56,572 nucleotides of DNA from Armatimonadaceae bacterium (GCA_030447685.1 JAUJOK010000009.1:68543-125114), one strand, 5' to 3'. Counted from the first letter of the stretch, positions 34,406 to 43,385 are shown. The notes: generated by a model from the sequence alone, not told the origin. A program made the numbers and translations.

Positions 34406-34702
34406 TCAGGCGCGGACGAAAGATTCCAGCGCGGCCACATAGGTCTCGAACGCCTTGCGGCCCGCGTCCGTCGGGGCGTAGGTGGTGCGGGGCTTCTTTC
34501 CCACGAACTCCTTGCGCGCGGTGATATAGCCCCGTTCCTCCAGAACCGACAGGTGCGTGGACAGGTTGCCGTCGGAGACGCCCAGCGCGCCTTTGAGAAA
34601 ATTAAAATCGGCCTCGCCCGCCGCGACCAGCGACATCACCCCCAGGCGCACCTTCTGGTGGATCACGTCGTCGAGCGCGTCTATGTTTCGCAGTGTCGCC
34701 AT
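34406..34702 (-). CDS. Winged-helix transcriptional regulator (HTH_34 type)
   Basis: A 98-residue MarR/PadR-related regulator. The DNA-binding part is VRLGVMSLVAAGEADFNFLK with the recognition helix region VSDGNLSTHLSVLEERGYI, then the wing KPRTTYAPTDAGRKAF. Such small regulators commonly control an adjacent membrane-protein gene. Here the gene lies 10 bp downstream of a membrane protein on the same strand, so it probably regulates its own operon. The frame is intact. Confidence 0.9.
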   Translation of the reverse strand: MATLRNIDALDDVIHQKVRLGVMSLVAAGEADFNFLKGALGVSDGNLSTHLSVLEERGYITARKEFVGKKPRTTYAPTDAGRKAFETYVAALESFVRA

Positions 34703-34712
34703 TACCTTCTAC

Positions 34713-35330
34713 CTACCAGCCGTATTTGCGGCCCATCCACACCCCGTAGCAGATATGAAAGCCGCCGAACGTCAGGGCCATCATCAGGGCGGGCGTCACC
34801 ACAGCCCCGCGCGGCAGCATCAGCGTCAGCGCGCCCGCCGCCAGAAAAGCCCATCCCAGAATCGATACTTCGCGCACCGAGAACATCCCCACCGATAAAA
34901 GAGACACGGCGTAGCAGAGCATCCAGAATCCGTACAGATAGCCGCCGCTCAGACCCGGATAGTTGAAATAAAACAGCGACAGAGCCAGCGCGGCAAGGAC
35001 GCCGGGGGCGGCGGCACGGATAAGATGCCGCCCGAGCGGTGAGCGCGTCGTTTGGTGAGCGCATAGTCGGCGGCCAGCGACAAAAGGAAAACCAGGCTCC
35101 ACAGCCCCACGAAGAGATAGCGCGACAAAGGCCAGGCGGCTTCCCCGCACCACCGTCTGGGTCAGCAGGCAGCCCGCGAGCGCCAGCAGCCCGACCACGA
35201 CGCCGGACAGGCCCGACAGCGTGGAGTGGCGGGTGGAAGGCTCCATCGCCTGCCGGATGACGCGCAGGTGCTCCTCGGCCTCGCCCGCCGACGTGACCAT
35301 GCGAAAAACGGGCCGCTGCTCATGCTGCAT
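34713..35330 (-). pseudogene. Integral membrane protein, two compensating frameshifts
   Basis: About 205 residues with some six hydrophobic segments. The start at ATG 35330 (MQHEQRPVFRMVTSAGEAEE) has GGAG 9 bp upstream. The helix LSGLSGVVVGLLALAGCLLT is open, then the likely true sequence EAAWPLSRYLFVGLWSLVFL lies in another frame between about 35145 and 35035. The original frame resumes with AAAPGVLAALALSLFYFN and ends in GGFHICYGVWMGRKYG. The two indels cancel, so an uninterrupted but wrong stretch of ~35 residues exists as sequenced. The function is unknown; pairing with the HTH regulator suggests a small regulated membrane system. Confidence 0.68.
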
Positions 35331-35396
35331 TATTCTTTGCTCCGCAAAGTTCTCCCGATACAGATACCATAAGCGGCGTTCGCCTGTCAAACGGAA

Positions 35397-36164
35397 TCAG
35401 TGGCGCGGCTCGCGCAGAACTACCGGGGCTTTCTTGTGCCGTATCTTCAGGTTCAGCATCTCCACCAGCACCGAGAAGCCCATCGCAAAATAGATATAAC
35501 CCTTTAGGGATATGAACCTCGAAGCCTTCGCCGATAAGCGTCATGCCGATAAGCAGCAGGAACGACAGCGCCAGCATCTTAACGGTCGGGTGATGTTCCA
35601 CAAAGCTACTGACGGGGCCAACGGAGATGATCATTACCGCCGCCGCGACACCACCGCCAGGATCATGATAGCGATCTGCTCCGGCGGTATCATCCCGACG
35701 GCGGTGATAACCGAATCAAGTGAGAAGACAATGTCCAGGAGCATGATCTGCACGATGACGCTGGAAAAAGTGACGACCTTGCCGACGGTCTTGGCCTCTT
35801 CGTCGCCTTCCAGCTTATGGTGTATTTCGTGGGTCGCCTTATACAGCAGGAACAGCCCGCCGATAATCAGGATCAGGTCGCGCCCGGAGATACCCGCCGC
35901 CTCTTCGCTGATACCAGGTATCGGCACATGGAACCAGGGCTTGGTCAGACGCAGGATCAGGGTGAGCGAGAACAGCAGCAAAATGCGCGTGATAACCGCC
36001 AGCGCGATTCCCATCTTGCGCGCCCGCTCCTGCTGGTCGGCGGGCAGCTTGCCCGCCAGGATGGAGATAAAGACGACATTATCGATGCCGAGCACGATTT
36101 CCAGCGCGACCAGCGTCAGCAGCCCGATCCATGCTTTGGGGTCGGAAACCCACGTAAAATCCAT
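35397..36164 (-). pseudogene. TerC family integral membrane protein, frameshifted
   Basis: A membrane protein of about 255 residues related to TerC/Alx/YkoY, linked to manganese export or secreted-enzyme metallation. The start MDFTWVSDPKAWIGLLTLVA is followed by the family motif EIVLGIDNVVFISIL with its conserved Glu and Asp. Then come GISGRDLILIIGGLFLLYKA and DIVFSLDSVITAVGM, the second acidic motif. A frame change near 35634 leads into EHHPTVKMLALSFLLLIGM, and another near 35500 is needed for KGYIYFAMGFSVLVEMLNL and the end VVLREPRH. The start is ATG 36164. Confidence 0.78.
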
Positions 36165-36192
36165 GCACACAGTCTCTAACGAACGAATGCTT

Positions 36193-36995
36193 TTATTGAC
36201 CCACGGCGAACGGCAATGGCGCGCGGTGTCTCCCATCAACATCCAGATCGCGCAGCATCGCCTCCACACGCCCCTGCGCGAAACCCACCTCGTCGGGCCG
36301 GTGGCTGTCCGAGCCGAATGTCAAAGGAACGCGCGCCTCCGCCAGCAGACGCAGCATTTTGCGGTTGGGGAACGCATCCTTGCCGCCCATCTTGCGAAAG
36401 CCCGACGTGTTCACCTCGACCACCATCCCGGCCTCCCGCACCGCTTCGGCAACCGGCGGGTACAGTTCGTCCGCAAGAGCCTCACGGATGGGCGGCCCAT
36501 ACGATTCTCCGCGGTCGGATGCGCCAGAATATCGAACATCCCCGACCGCACCGACGCAACAATCAGGCGATAGTATTCGCGATACGTCTGTTCCGGATCG
36601 TCGGTTTCCCAGCGCGGGCGGTGGAAGATATTGACCCCGAAAACCCAGTGGACGGAACCCAGCGCGTAATCGAAGGGATGCGTGTCCAGCATCCGGCGGT
36701 AGTCATCCTCGGAACCTTCGACAAAGTCGGCCTCGATACCCAGCTTCACGGTTATCTGCCCGGCATACCGCTCCTTCAGCGCGAGCGCCTCCTCCACGTA
36801 TCCGGCAAGCTCCGATTTCGCCATCGTCGTGCCGGGCGCGGGGTCGTCCCCGTCTTTGAAGAATGTGGGCGCATGGTCGGAAACACCGAACTCTTCCAGC
36901 CCCAGCAGCTTCGCCGCCTCGATATAGTCCGTCAACTCGCCCGCCGCGTGCCCACAGCGCCAGTTATGACTATGATAGTCGAATCGTATCGCCAT
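36193..36995 (-). pseudogene. PHP-domain histidinol-phosphatase-like protein, frameshifted
   Basis: A PHP phosphoesterase of about 265 residues, closest in layout to HisK/HisJ-type histidinol phosphatases. Metal ligands are visible in DYHSHNWRCGH, GVSDHAP, GIEADF, LGSVHW and LAHPT. The second frame supplies VVEVNTSGF and FGSDSHRPDEVG, with the last Asp-His pair. The frame change lies around 36490, between AHPT and ALADELYPPVAEAVREAG. All metal ligands are retained across the two pieces. It lies 28 bp upstream of the TerC gene, leading a four-gene operon. Confidence 0.78.
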
Positions 36996-37109
36996 GATCT
37001 TCTGCCGCCACGCCTCCTGCCGCCGCCCTATAGTACCCGTTCGCCTGCCGGTATGAACAGCCCTGGCACCGGCCCGTTCCGGTGCTGGCAGCCGGATAAG
37101 AAGGGATAG

Positions 37110-37998
37110 GTGCCCTTAAAGGCCAATGTTAATGGCGAAGCGCATCCCCGGATTCCTGAAAGACGCGCCCCGACCCGAGAGAGAACTGACTGTGGAACCA
37201 AAGCGTCCACTCCGCTGGACGACTTCCTGTTCGACCTGCGCGGCTATCTGATACTGGAAGATGCCGTGGAGCCGGAGCTTCTGGACGCGCTGAATGCGGC
37301 CTTTGACACCTTTCCCCCGCTTGAATACGGCCAGTGGCATGGCAACGCCCAGCGCCGTGACTACAACGGCGCGACCGGATACGAACTGCATAACTGTGTC
37401 GAAGCCGGGGAGCCGTTCCGAGCGGCTTATCGACAATCCCGGCTGGATCAACTATCTGCGCCATTACTGCGGCGAAGAAAAGTCCTATGTCCAGGGGCTT
37501 TTTATTGACGAGTGCATCGCCTCGATACGCCGCTCGGCGGCCACCACCCCCGTTCACTCGGGCGGATTCCAGGGCGCGTTGCGCGGGGCCTATCATTACC
37601 ACACGGCGTTTTCCGCTGCGGCCAGTGCAACATCCTGCTGGCGCTGACCGATGTGGGCGAAGGCGATGGCGCGACAATGGTGGTTCCGGGCAGCCACAAG
37701 TCCAACTTCCCGCACCCCAATACCGGCGATTACGGTAAGCTGGAAACGATGGACGCTTTGGAAGGCCATCCCGGTGTATTTGAAGAAGGGCGACGCACTG
37801 CTTTTCGTGGATGGTTTGATGCACGGCGGGAGCAGCCGTCCCACTCTGCTCGGTGAGCGGCGCGTGATTCTCTCTCGCGCCGGGGTAAGCTGGGGCGCGA
37901 CGCGCTTTGGCTATGAATAGTCGCAGGCGCTGCTGGAGCGGCTGACACCGGAGCGGCGCAAAATTCTTCAGCCGGTTGCGCCATCGCGCCCGGTATAA
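37110..37998 (+). pseudogene. Phytanoyl-CoA dioxygenase (PhyH) family protein, broken
   Basis: A non-heme Fe(II)/2-oxoglutarate oxygenase of about 290 residues. The start region DDFLFDLRGYLILEDAVEPE is family-typical. Later pieces in other frames include ERLIDNPGWINYLRHYCGEE, AYHYH followed by FRCGQCNILLALTDVGEGDG, and MVVPGSHKSNF, where the family has its distal His. The end is DALLFVDGLMHGGSSRP and ERRVILSRAGVSW. Three single-base changes (extra C near 37420, missing base near 37602, extra C near 37767) and one in-frame TAG at 37918-37920 are needed to reach the natural-looking end at 37998. Substrate unknown. Confidence 0.7.
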
Positions 37999-38043
37999 GA
38001 GAAAGAAGCAGGCATACCGCGCAAGGAAGGGCGGCATTATTTA

Positions 38044-40173
38044 ATGTCATCGCGCATAGAAAACCGTCTCAGCCAGGCGCGTCAGGCGCAGTTCGTCGGC
38101 AGAACGGATGAAACGGCGCTGTTTCGCTCTCTGATAGAGGCGGCGGAACTCCCGGTCTGTATTTTGTTCCTTTTCGGCCCCGGCGGCGTGGGTAAAACGA
38201 CTCTGCTGAACGCCTTCGCCGCCCATTGCGAAGAGGATGGTATTCCGGTGATCTCGCTGGATGGCCGACATGTCCAGCCGACTCCGGAAGCCTTCCTGAA
38301 CGCGCTGCGACAGGCGATGGGCCTTGCTGTCGAAGAAGCAGGAGAAGACCCCATGGCGGCTCTTGCCGCCCAGGGGTCGCGCCGCCGTGTCCTGCTGGTC
38401 GATACCTATGAAGTCCTGGAGCCGCTCGACGGGTGGCTGCGCGATGTTTTCCTTCCCCGGCTCTCCGAAAATATGCTGGTCGTGCTCGCGGGGCGTCAGC
38501 CGCCGTCCGCGCTCTGGCGTGCCGACTCCGGCTGGCAGACGATGGTCCGCGCGCTGCCCCTGCGAAATCTCAGCCCTGACGAAAGCCGCAGCTATCTGCT
38601 GAAGCGATCCGTCCCGCCGGAGCAGCATCAGTCCGCGTTGAATTTCACGCACGGCCACCCGCTCGCGCTTTCTCTGGTTGCGGACGTTATCGCCCAGCGG
38701 GGCAATATCCCTTTTGAGCCGGAAGCTGCGCCGGACGTTATCCAGGCGCTGGTGGAGCGTTTCCTGCAAAAAGCGCCCAGCGCCGCGCACCAGGCCGCGC
38801 TGGAAATCTGCGCTCTGGTGCGCCTGACCACCGAGTCGCTGCTGGCGCATCTGCTGCTGGAAACCCAGGACGAAGGGCCGGAAACGCACGATCTATTCCA
38901 GTGGCTGCGCGGTTTGTCGTTCATCGAGTCGGGGCGGCGGGGGTTGTTTCCACATGACCTGGCCCGCGAAGCCCTGCTTGCCGAGCTGCGCTGGCGCGAT
39001 CCGGAACGGTACGCGCAGCTTCACCGAAGGACAGGCGCGTATTATGCCGCGCGCTTCGGCGAAACGAAGGGGCAGGAGCAGCAGCGTGTTTTGCTGGACT
39101 TCATCTTTCTGCATCGGGACAATGCCGTCGTGCGCTTTGCCTTTGAATGGCAGGAGAGCCAGGAGATAGTGGCCGACACGCTCCGGGAAAGCGATGCGGA
39201 TGCTCTGCACCGGATGGTCACGCAGCACGAAGGCGACGAGTCGGCGCGGGTTTTTGCCCACTGGCTGGCACAGCAGCCGCAGGGCCTGCTGGTGTTTCGA
39301 GAGGCTCACGGGGCGGCGTCCGAGCCGGTCGGCTTCGGCTTCCTGCTTTCTTTGCACGAAGCGGACGAAGCAGCGTTGAACGCGGACCCGGCGACGCGCG
39401 CGGCCTGGGAACATCTGAAGCGCCACGCGCCGCTGCGGCCCGGCGAAGCGGCGACGCACTTCCGGTTCTGGATGGCGCGTGACACGTACCAGGCAGTCTC
39501 CCCCATCCAGAGCCTGATCATCGTAGATAACGTACGGCAATGTGTCACCCTGCCTGGCCTGGCCTATACCTTTCTTGCCTGCGCCGACCCGGATTTCTGG
39601 GAGCCTATTTTCTCCTACGCGGAGATGAAGCGCATTGCCGAAGCGGAATTTTCCGTGGGCGGCAGGCGTTACGGTGTGTTCGGCAATGACTGGCGCACCC
39701 TGCCACCACTGGCGTGGCTTGCCCTGCTGGCGGAAAAGGAGATTGCCAGCAGCGCCGCCGAGCCGGCGGCACCGCGCGCCCGCAGCCAGCCGATTCTCGT
39801 TCTCAGTGAAGCGGACTTCGCCACCGCTGTGCGGGACGCGCTGCGCTTTTACTGCGACCCCGGCGCGCTTCGCGCTAACCCGCTGCTGCGCTCGCGCGTC
39901 GTCGTTGGCCGCATGGACCCCAGCGCGGGCATTGAGGAGAAGATAGCAGCCCTGCGCACTCTGGTACGCGAGGCATCCGAGTCGCTTCAGTCATCGCCGC
40001 GCGCGTCGCGGGCCTACCGGGCGCTATATCACACCTATCTGCACCCCGCACCGACCCAGGAGCAGGCTGCCGATCTGCTGGATTTGCCGTTCAGCACCTA
40101 CCGCCGTCACCTGCGGGAAGGCATTCAACGGGTAACGGAGATACTGTGGCGTCAGGAGCTGGGCGAGTTGTAA
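38044..40173 (+). CDS. STAND-like AAA ATPase regulator with C-terminal helix-turn-helix-like region
   Basis: A 709-residue cytosolic protein. After an N-terminal VGRTDETALFRSLI segment it has Walker A FGPGGVGKTTLL (residues ~44-52) and Walker B RRVLLVDTYEVLE (~115-125), with the sensor-like LVVLAGRQPP and the STAND-typical FTHGHPLALSLVADVIA. A winged-helix/helical region follows (~residues 245-330), then a middle domain containing GFLLSLHEADEA. The end has EQAADLLDLPFSTYRRHL, which looks like a DNA-binding HTH. It is probably an ATP-controlled transcription regulator with a fused acetyltransferase-like sensing domain; its target is unknown. The frame is intact over its whole length. Confidence 0.72.
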   Translation: MSSRIENRLSQARQAQFVGRTDETALFRSLIEAAELPVCILFLFGPGGVGKTTLLNAFAAHCEEDGIPVISLDGRHVQPTPEAFLNALRQAMGLAVEEAGEDPMAALAAQGSRRRVLLVDTYEVLEPLDGWLRDVFLPRLSENMLVVLAGRQPPSALWRADSGWQTMVRALPLRNLSPDESRSYLLKRSVPPEQHQSALNFTHGHPLALSLVADVIAQRGNIPFEPEAAPDVIQALVERFLQKAPSAAHQAALEICALVRLTTESLLAHLLLETQDEGPETHDLFQWLRGLSFIESGRRGLFPHDLAREALLAELRWRDPERYAQLHRRTGAYYAARFGETKGQEQQRVLLDFIFLHRDNAVVRFAFEWQESQEIVADTLRESDADALHRMVTQHEGDESARVFAHWLAQQPQGLLVFREAHGAASEPVGFGFLLSLHEADEAALNADPATRAAWEHLKRHAPLRPGEAATHFRFWMARDTYQAVSPIQSLIIVDNVRQCVTLPGLAYTFLACADPDFWEPIFSYAEMKRIAEAEFSVGGRRYGVFGNDWRTLPPLAWLALLAEKEIASSAAEPAAPRARSQPILVLSEADFATAVRDALRFYCDPGALRANPLLRSRVVVGRMDPSAGIEEKIAALRTLVREASESLQSSPRASRAYRALYHTYLHPAPTQEQAADLLDLPFSTYRRHLREGIQRVTEILWRQELGEL

Positions 40174-40207
40174 AAATGAGCAGGAAATGACCCGGTTTTA
40201 GACTGGT

Positions 40208-40297
40208 AAGCGCGGACGAACGCTTCCATACTAACCCTATAAGAAGCCGAGGCGGCGTTCAAAGCGGAGCCGCCGCTCGGTGCCTCATCTATAGGTT
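40208..40297 (+). ncRNA. Structured leader element upstream of the SGNH hydrolase gene
   Basis: Three helices can be drawn. AAGCG/CGCTT occupies 40208-40225. An outer stem is AACCCTATA (40233-40241) with TATAGGTT (40290-40297). An inner 10-bp stem is CCGAGGCGGC (40247-40256) with GCCGCCGCTCGG (40269-40280, two bulged bases) closing a 12-nt loop. A strong intrinsic terminator follows directly and then the ATG. This resembles a riboswitch or attenuator layout, but I do not recognise a known class. It may instead be the 3' end of the upstream transcript. Confidence 0.45.
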
Positions 40298-40306
40298 CAT
40301 TTCGGA

Positions 40307-40336
40307 AAGGGGCAGGCATCGCCTGCCCCTTCTTTC
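40307..40336 (+). terminator. Intrinsic terminator just before the SGNH hydrolase start codon
   Basis: AAGGGGCAGGC, loop ATC, GCCTGCCCCTT followed by CTTTC. The 11-bp stem is perfect. It ends only about 10-15 bp upstream of ATG 40347, leaving no room for a separate ribosome site, so termination and translation of that gene are probably linked. Confidence 0.75.
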
Positions 40337-40346
40337 ATAACCCCGC

Positions 40347-41120
40347 ATGAAACGACCAAAAATTAAAAAGGCGCTCGTTTTCCTTGTGCTCGCTCCCCTT
40401 GCTTTCGTCACTTTGCTGCTGATCGAAGCGCTTCTTGCCCTGTCAGGAGGCACGGAACCCTTTAAAAACCCTTCGCGCCAGCCGCGCCGTCTCGGAACGC
40501 ACGGGCCTGCCCTGGTTTATGTGGTAATGGGAGACAGCACGGCGGCAGGCCAGGGAGGCGCTTATGAGCGGGGAATCGCGCTCCAGACCGCCGCGTACCT
40601 GAGCCAGTCCCGCCGGGTGACGCTGACCAATCTTTCCGTGTCGGGAGCCACGACCGACGATATACTTCGTTCCCAGCTTCCCGCCGCCCTGCGCCTGAAA
40701 CCGGACATCGTTTTGCTGTCCGTCGGCGCGAATGATGTCACTCGTCTGACATCGGGGACGACCTTGAAAAGAAGCCTCGCACGTATCGTGGACCGGCTGC
40801 GCGAAAGCCGCTGTGACACGCGCATCGTTCTCACCGGCGCGCCCGCTATGGGAACCGTGCGGCGTTTCGCGCAGCCGCTGCGCTGGGTCGCCGGGCTGCG
40901 GTCAAGTCGGGTCAACCGCGTATTCGCGTCCCTGATTGCCGAGCGGCAGCTTGTCTGGGCGCGCATCGCGCAGGAAACCGGCCCGCTTTTCGCGCGGGAC
41001 GCCACTCTGTTCGCCCCGGACCGCTTTCACCCCAACGAGCGCGGCTATGCCGCCTGGGTTCCGGTTATCAACGCCGCTCTGGATGAGGCGCTGAACCAGC
41101 AACCCATCTCTTCTTGCTGA
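40347..41120 (+). CDS. SGNH/GDSL-family hydrolase, membrane-anchored
   Basis: A 257-residue esterase-type hydrolase with an N-terminal signal-anchor (KALVFLVLAPLAFVTLLLIE), so the catalytic domain is outside the membrane. Block I is VVMGDSTAAGQG (nucleophile Ser ~64), block II LSVSGATTDD, block III VLLSVGANDVT (Gly and Asn oxyanion residues) and block V DRFHPNERGY (Asp and His). It probably deacetylates or de-esterifies lipids or polysaccharides. The start ATG 40347 follows a terminator hairpin with no classic ribosome site. The frame is intact. Confidence 0.88.
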   Translation: MKRPKIKKALVFLVLAPLAFVTLLLIEALLALSGGTEPFKNPSRQPRRLGTHGPALVYVVMGDSTAAGQGGAYERGIALQTAAYLSQSRRVTLTNLSVSGATTDDILRSQLPAALRLKPDIVLLSVGANDVTRLTSGTTLKRSLARIVDRLRESRCDTRIVLTGAPAMGTVRRFAQPLRWVAGLRSSRVNRVFASLIAERQLVWARIAQETGPLFARDATLFAPDRFHPNERGYAAWVPVINAALDEALNQQPISSC

Positions 41121-41139
41121 GCCGGTGCACCTGAGCTTT

Positions 41140-41169
41140 TTGTCATAAACTCTATACCGGGGCTATAAT
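41140..41169 (+). promoter_or_regulatory. Strong sigma-70-type promoter of brnTA
   Basis: TTGTCA at 41140-41145, 18-bp spacer, consensus TATAAT at 41164-41169. The -10 ends only 5 bp before the brnT ATG at 41175, so a transcript from it would be leaderless or nearly so. brnTA promoters are normally autorepressed by the BrnTA complex. Confidence 0.65.
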
Positions 41170-41174
41170 GCGCT

Positions 41175-41451
41175 ATGGATTTCGCGTGGGACGAAACCAA
41201 AGCAGCAGCGAATGCTGCCAAGCATGGGGTTTCTTTCGAGGAAGCCGCGCAGGTGTTTCGTGATCCGCTCTCAGACACTTCGGACGACCCGGATCATTCC
41301 GATGCGGAAGCTCGTTTTCATTATTCTGGGAATGACATCAGCAAACCGATTGCTTTTTGTTTCGTTCACCGAGCGGGGCGGCAACATCCGTATTATCAGC
41401 GCACGCGAAGCGACAAAACAGGAGCGAGAACTGTATGAAGACGAACCCTGA
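41175..41451 (+). pseudogene. brnT: BrnT-family ribonuclease toxin, one frameshift
   Basis: Encodes a RelE-fold mRNase toxin of about 91 residues. The start MDFAWDETKAAANAAKHGVS and FEEAAQVFRDPLSD are typical of BrnT. After DAEARF an extra T in a TTTT run near 41318 moves the frame; the expected continuation IILGMTSANRLLFVSFTER and IRIISAREATKQERELYED is present in the next frame. The frame ends at 41449-41451 and overlaps brnA by 17 bp. If the T is a sequencing error the toxin is complete. Confidence 0.82.
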
Positions 41452-41630
41452 ATCGGACTTGAACGACGAATTGCGACCGGAGTATACGGCGGTGGACTTT
41501 GAAAAACCGGGCGCGCGGCAAATACGCCGACCGTTTTCCCCCCTCGACCCACCTGGTAGCGCTGGAACCTGATGTTGCGGCGGTCTTCCCCGACGCAGCA
41601 ACGTTAATGCGGCGCTGCGTTTCCTTATCA

Positions 41631-43087
41631 GGGGTGCGTTTCAGAATTATGAGTAGTGTCGCTTTGTCAGGAGTATGTATTGCCGGTTACGTCGAAGACA
41701 GGGGTAGCTACCTGCCACGGGAGTTACCGATGTCCAGAAACCAGATTCTACCCCTGATGACACACCCACTGCCGATGCCGAATCGCACATCCAGAAACTG
41801 GTCGAAGAGTTCGAGAAGCGCCTGCGCCAAGAGATGCCCATGGGGCCGGTGACACTGGAGGAGATAGAGCGCCGGGCGGACTGCCTGGGCGAGCAGGTTA
41901 AGGAAGCGGTGCAGAAGGAGTTGCTGGATTTGGCGGGAACGGGCTACGTGGGTAGCAGCGTCCTCTGCTCGCCAAAGGAGCGCCCGGTATGTGGCTCTTT
42001 ACAAGAAGCAGATGGTAACTTTGTGTGGGATAGCCACCGTCCGGCGTGCCTACTATTACTGCTCAACCTGCCGCAAAGGCTTTTGCCCGCTTGATGCCCA
42101 TCTTGGTCTGGGACGCTCTCAATGCACGTCGGCGGTGCGAGCACGGCTGTCTCGCTTCGCCAGTTTTCTGCCCTTTGGCACGGCGGCTCGTGAGATGGAG
42201 ATCATTTGCGGGGTGCGCCTGTCGGCAAGCACGGTGCGGCGCGAGGCGCAGGCGGTAGGGCGTGCTTTGGAGCAGGCGTGGGCGCATGAGGAGCAATTAG
42301 TGCACAAGAACAAGGCTCCCCTGCCTGCGCAGCTTTGTCGCGCTTACACCTGTCGATGGACGGGGTACTCCTCTTCGTTGGGGGCGAGTGGCGCGAGGTT
42401 AAGTGCGCGGTGGCTTATGAGACGGGCAAGGACGCGCACGGACAAGCCAACGGTGTGAAGACGGCGCGTTACTGTGCTACGCTTGCCCGCTCTGCTTCTT
42501 TTGGACGGCGGGTGCGCACACTGGCGCACCGGGCCGGTTCGGGCCGTTGCTCGCGGGTGGGCATAGTCGCTGACAGGGCGGCTTGGATATGGCAGGAGAC
42601 GGGCAAGCACTTTCCTCAGAGCGTGCAGGTGCTGGACTTCTATCATGTCTGTGAGCACCTATGGCAGGTGGCTCGGTTGCGCTTTGGCCAGGGCAGCGCA
42701 GAGGCCGCCGCCTGGATGGAGGAGCAGAAGGAGCGCCTTTTGCGCGATAAGGCAGAGCAGGTGCGTCACGCGGTGGCGCAGTGGGTTCCCGTGACGCATG
42801 AGGGCGTGAGGTGCGTCGCAAGGTCGTGTCTTATCTGGAGACCCATGCACACCGGATGGGCTACGGCAGTTTGCGTCAAGCAGGCTGGCACATCGGCAGC
42901 GGGGTGATGGAGGCGGTTTGTAAGGCCGTGGTGCAGGCACGGATGAAAGGGGCAGGGATGCGCTGGAGCGAGGAAGGTGCCGAAGCGATGCTGCATTTGC
43001 GCAGCGCCTGGTGCGGCAGCCAACAGGTGGATTTCACGGACGCGGCAAGCTGCTCCCAAAGACCCTCATAATCCTGAACCACACCCC
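41631..43087 (+). mobile_element. ISKra4-family insertion sequence, copy 2 (1457 bp)
   Basis: The left terminal repeat GGGGTGCGTTTCAGAATTAT and the right end, whose complement begins GGGGTGTGGTTCAGGATTAT, match at 20 of 23 positions. A 7-bp direct repeat CTTATCA (41624-41630 and 43088-43094) flanks the element. Removing the IS and one repeat rejoins brnA in frame, which independently fixes both ends. It is fuller than copy 1 at 1831-3144. No gene other than the transposase is inside. Confidence 0.92.
41649..43071 (+). pseudogene. ISKra4-family transposase, frameshifted (copy 2)
   Basis: An IS of this family encodes one DDE transposase of ~450 residues. Here the parts lie in three frames. The N-terminal helices are IQKLVEEFEKRLRQE and LEEIERRADCLGEQ. 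A zinc region follows with RRAYYYCSTCRKGFCPLDAH and LSASTVRREAQAVGRAL. The RNase H core is HLSMDGVLLFVGGEWREVK and VLDFYHVCEHLWQVARLRFG. The C-terminal part is WHIGSGVMEAVCKAVVQARM and GMRWSEEGAEAMLHLRSAW. Frame changes are near 41960, 42325 and 42806 (one G lost in a GGG run compared with copy 1). Confidence 0.82.
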
Positions 43088-43157
43088 CTTATCAGGACAA
43101 CGAAGGAAAACCCGCTGGTGACGGCAGCCGAACGGTAAACATTTGGAGGAGAGAGTC

Positions 43158-43382
43158 ATGTCAGCAAGCGTGCCATCCACGAAACCTATTAATGATTTCG
43201 ATAAAGCTTCAGACGAAACAAATGGATTGACGGACGAGCAGGTAAAAGAGCTGCTTGCCGTTGCAGGCCGTCGTAAGGACGATCCGGCCTACGTGGCCCG
43301 TTTATTGGAAGGTGTCGCCGAATATCGCCGAACGATTCAGGAAGAGTTAGAGCGCGAGTTGGCGGAGGAAGAAACCAAATAG
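43158..43382 (+). CDS. Putative antitoxin of a PIN-domain toxin
   Basis: A 74-residue acidic, mostly helical protein (LTDEQVKELLAVAGRRKD, then AEYRRTIQEELERELAEEET). The ATG at 43158 follows GGAGGAGAG. It ends 3 bp before a PIN-domain gene, and the size, charge and order match VapB-like antitoxins, but no DNA-binding motif is obvious. Function is inferred from position. Confidence 0.65.
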   Translation: MSASVPSTKPINDFDKASDETNGLTDEQVKELLAVAGRRKDDPAYVARLLEGVAEYRRTIQEELERELAEEETK

Positions 43383-43385
43383 AGT

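Larger units (their letters stand above)
41435..43138 (+). pseudogene. brnA: BrnA-family antitoxin, interrupted by the ISKra4 element
   Basis: The antitoxin partner of BrnT starts at ATG 41435 (MKTNPESDLNDELRPEYTAV). After ARGKYADRFPPSTHLVALEP and VAAVFPDAATVNAALRFLI it meets the left end of the insertion at 41631. Past the insertion and one copy of the duplicated CTTATCA, the frame resumes with RTTKENPLVTAAER and TAA at 43136-43138. Removing the element and one 7-bp duplicate rebuilds a normal C-terminus. Two more single-base changes occur in the 5' part (extra C near 41514, missing G near 41603). The RHH-like DNA-binding end is thus severed by the insertion. Confidence 0.78.
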
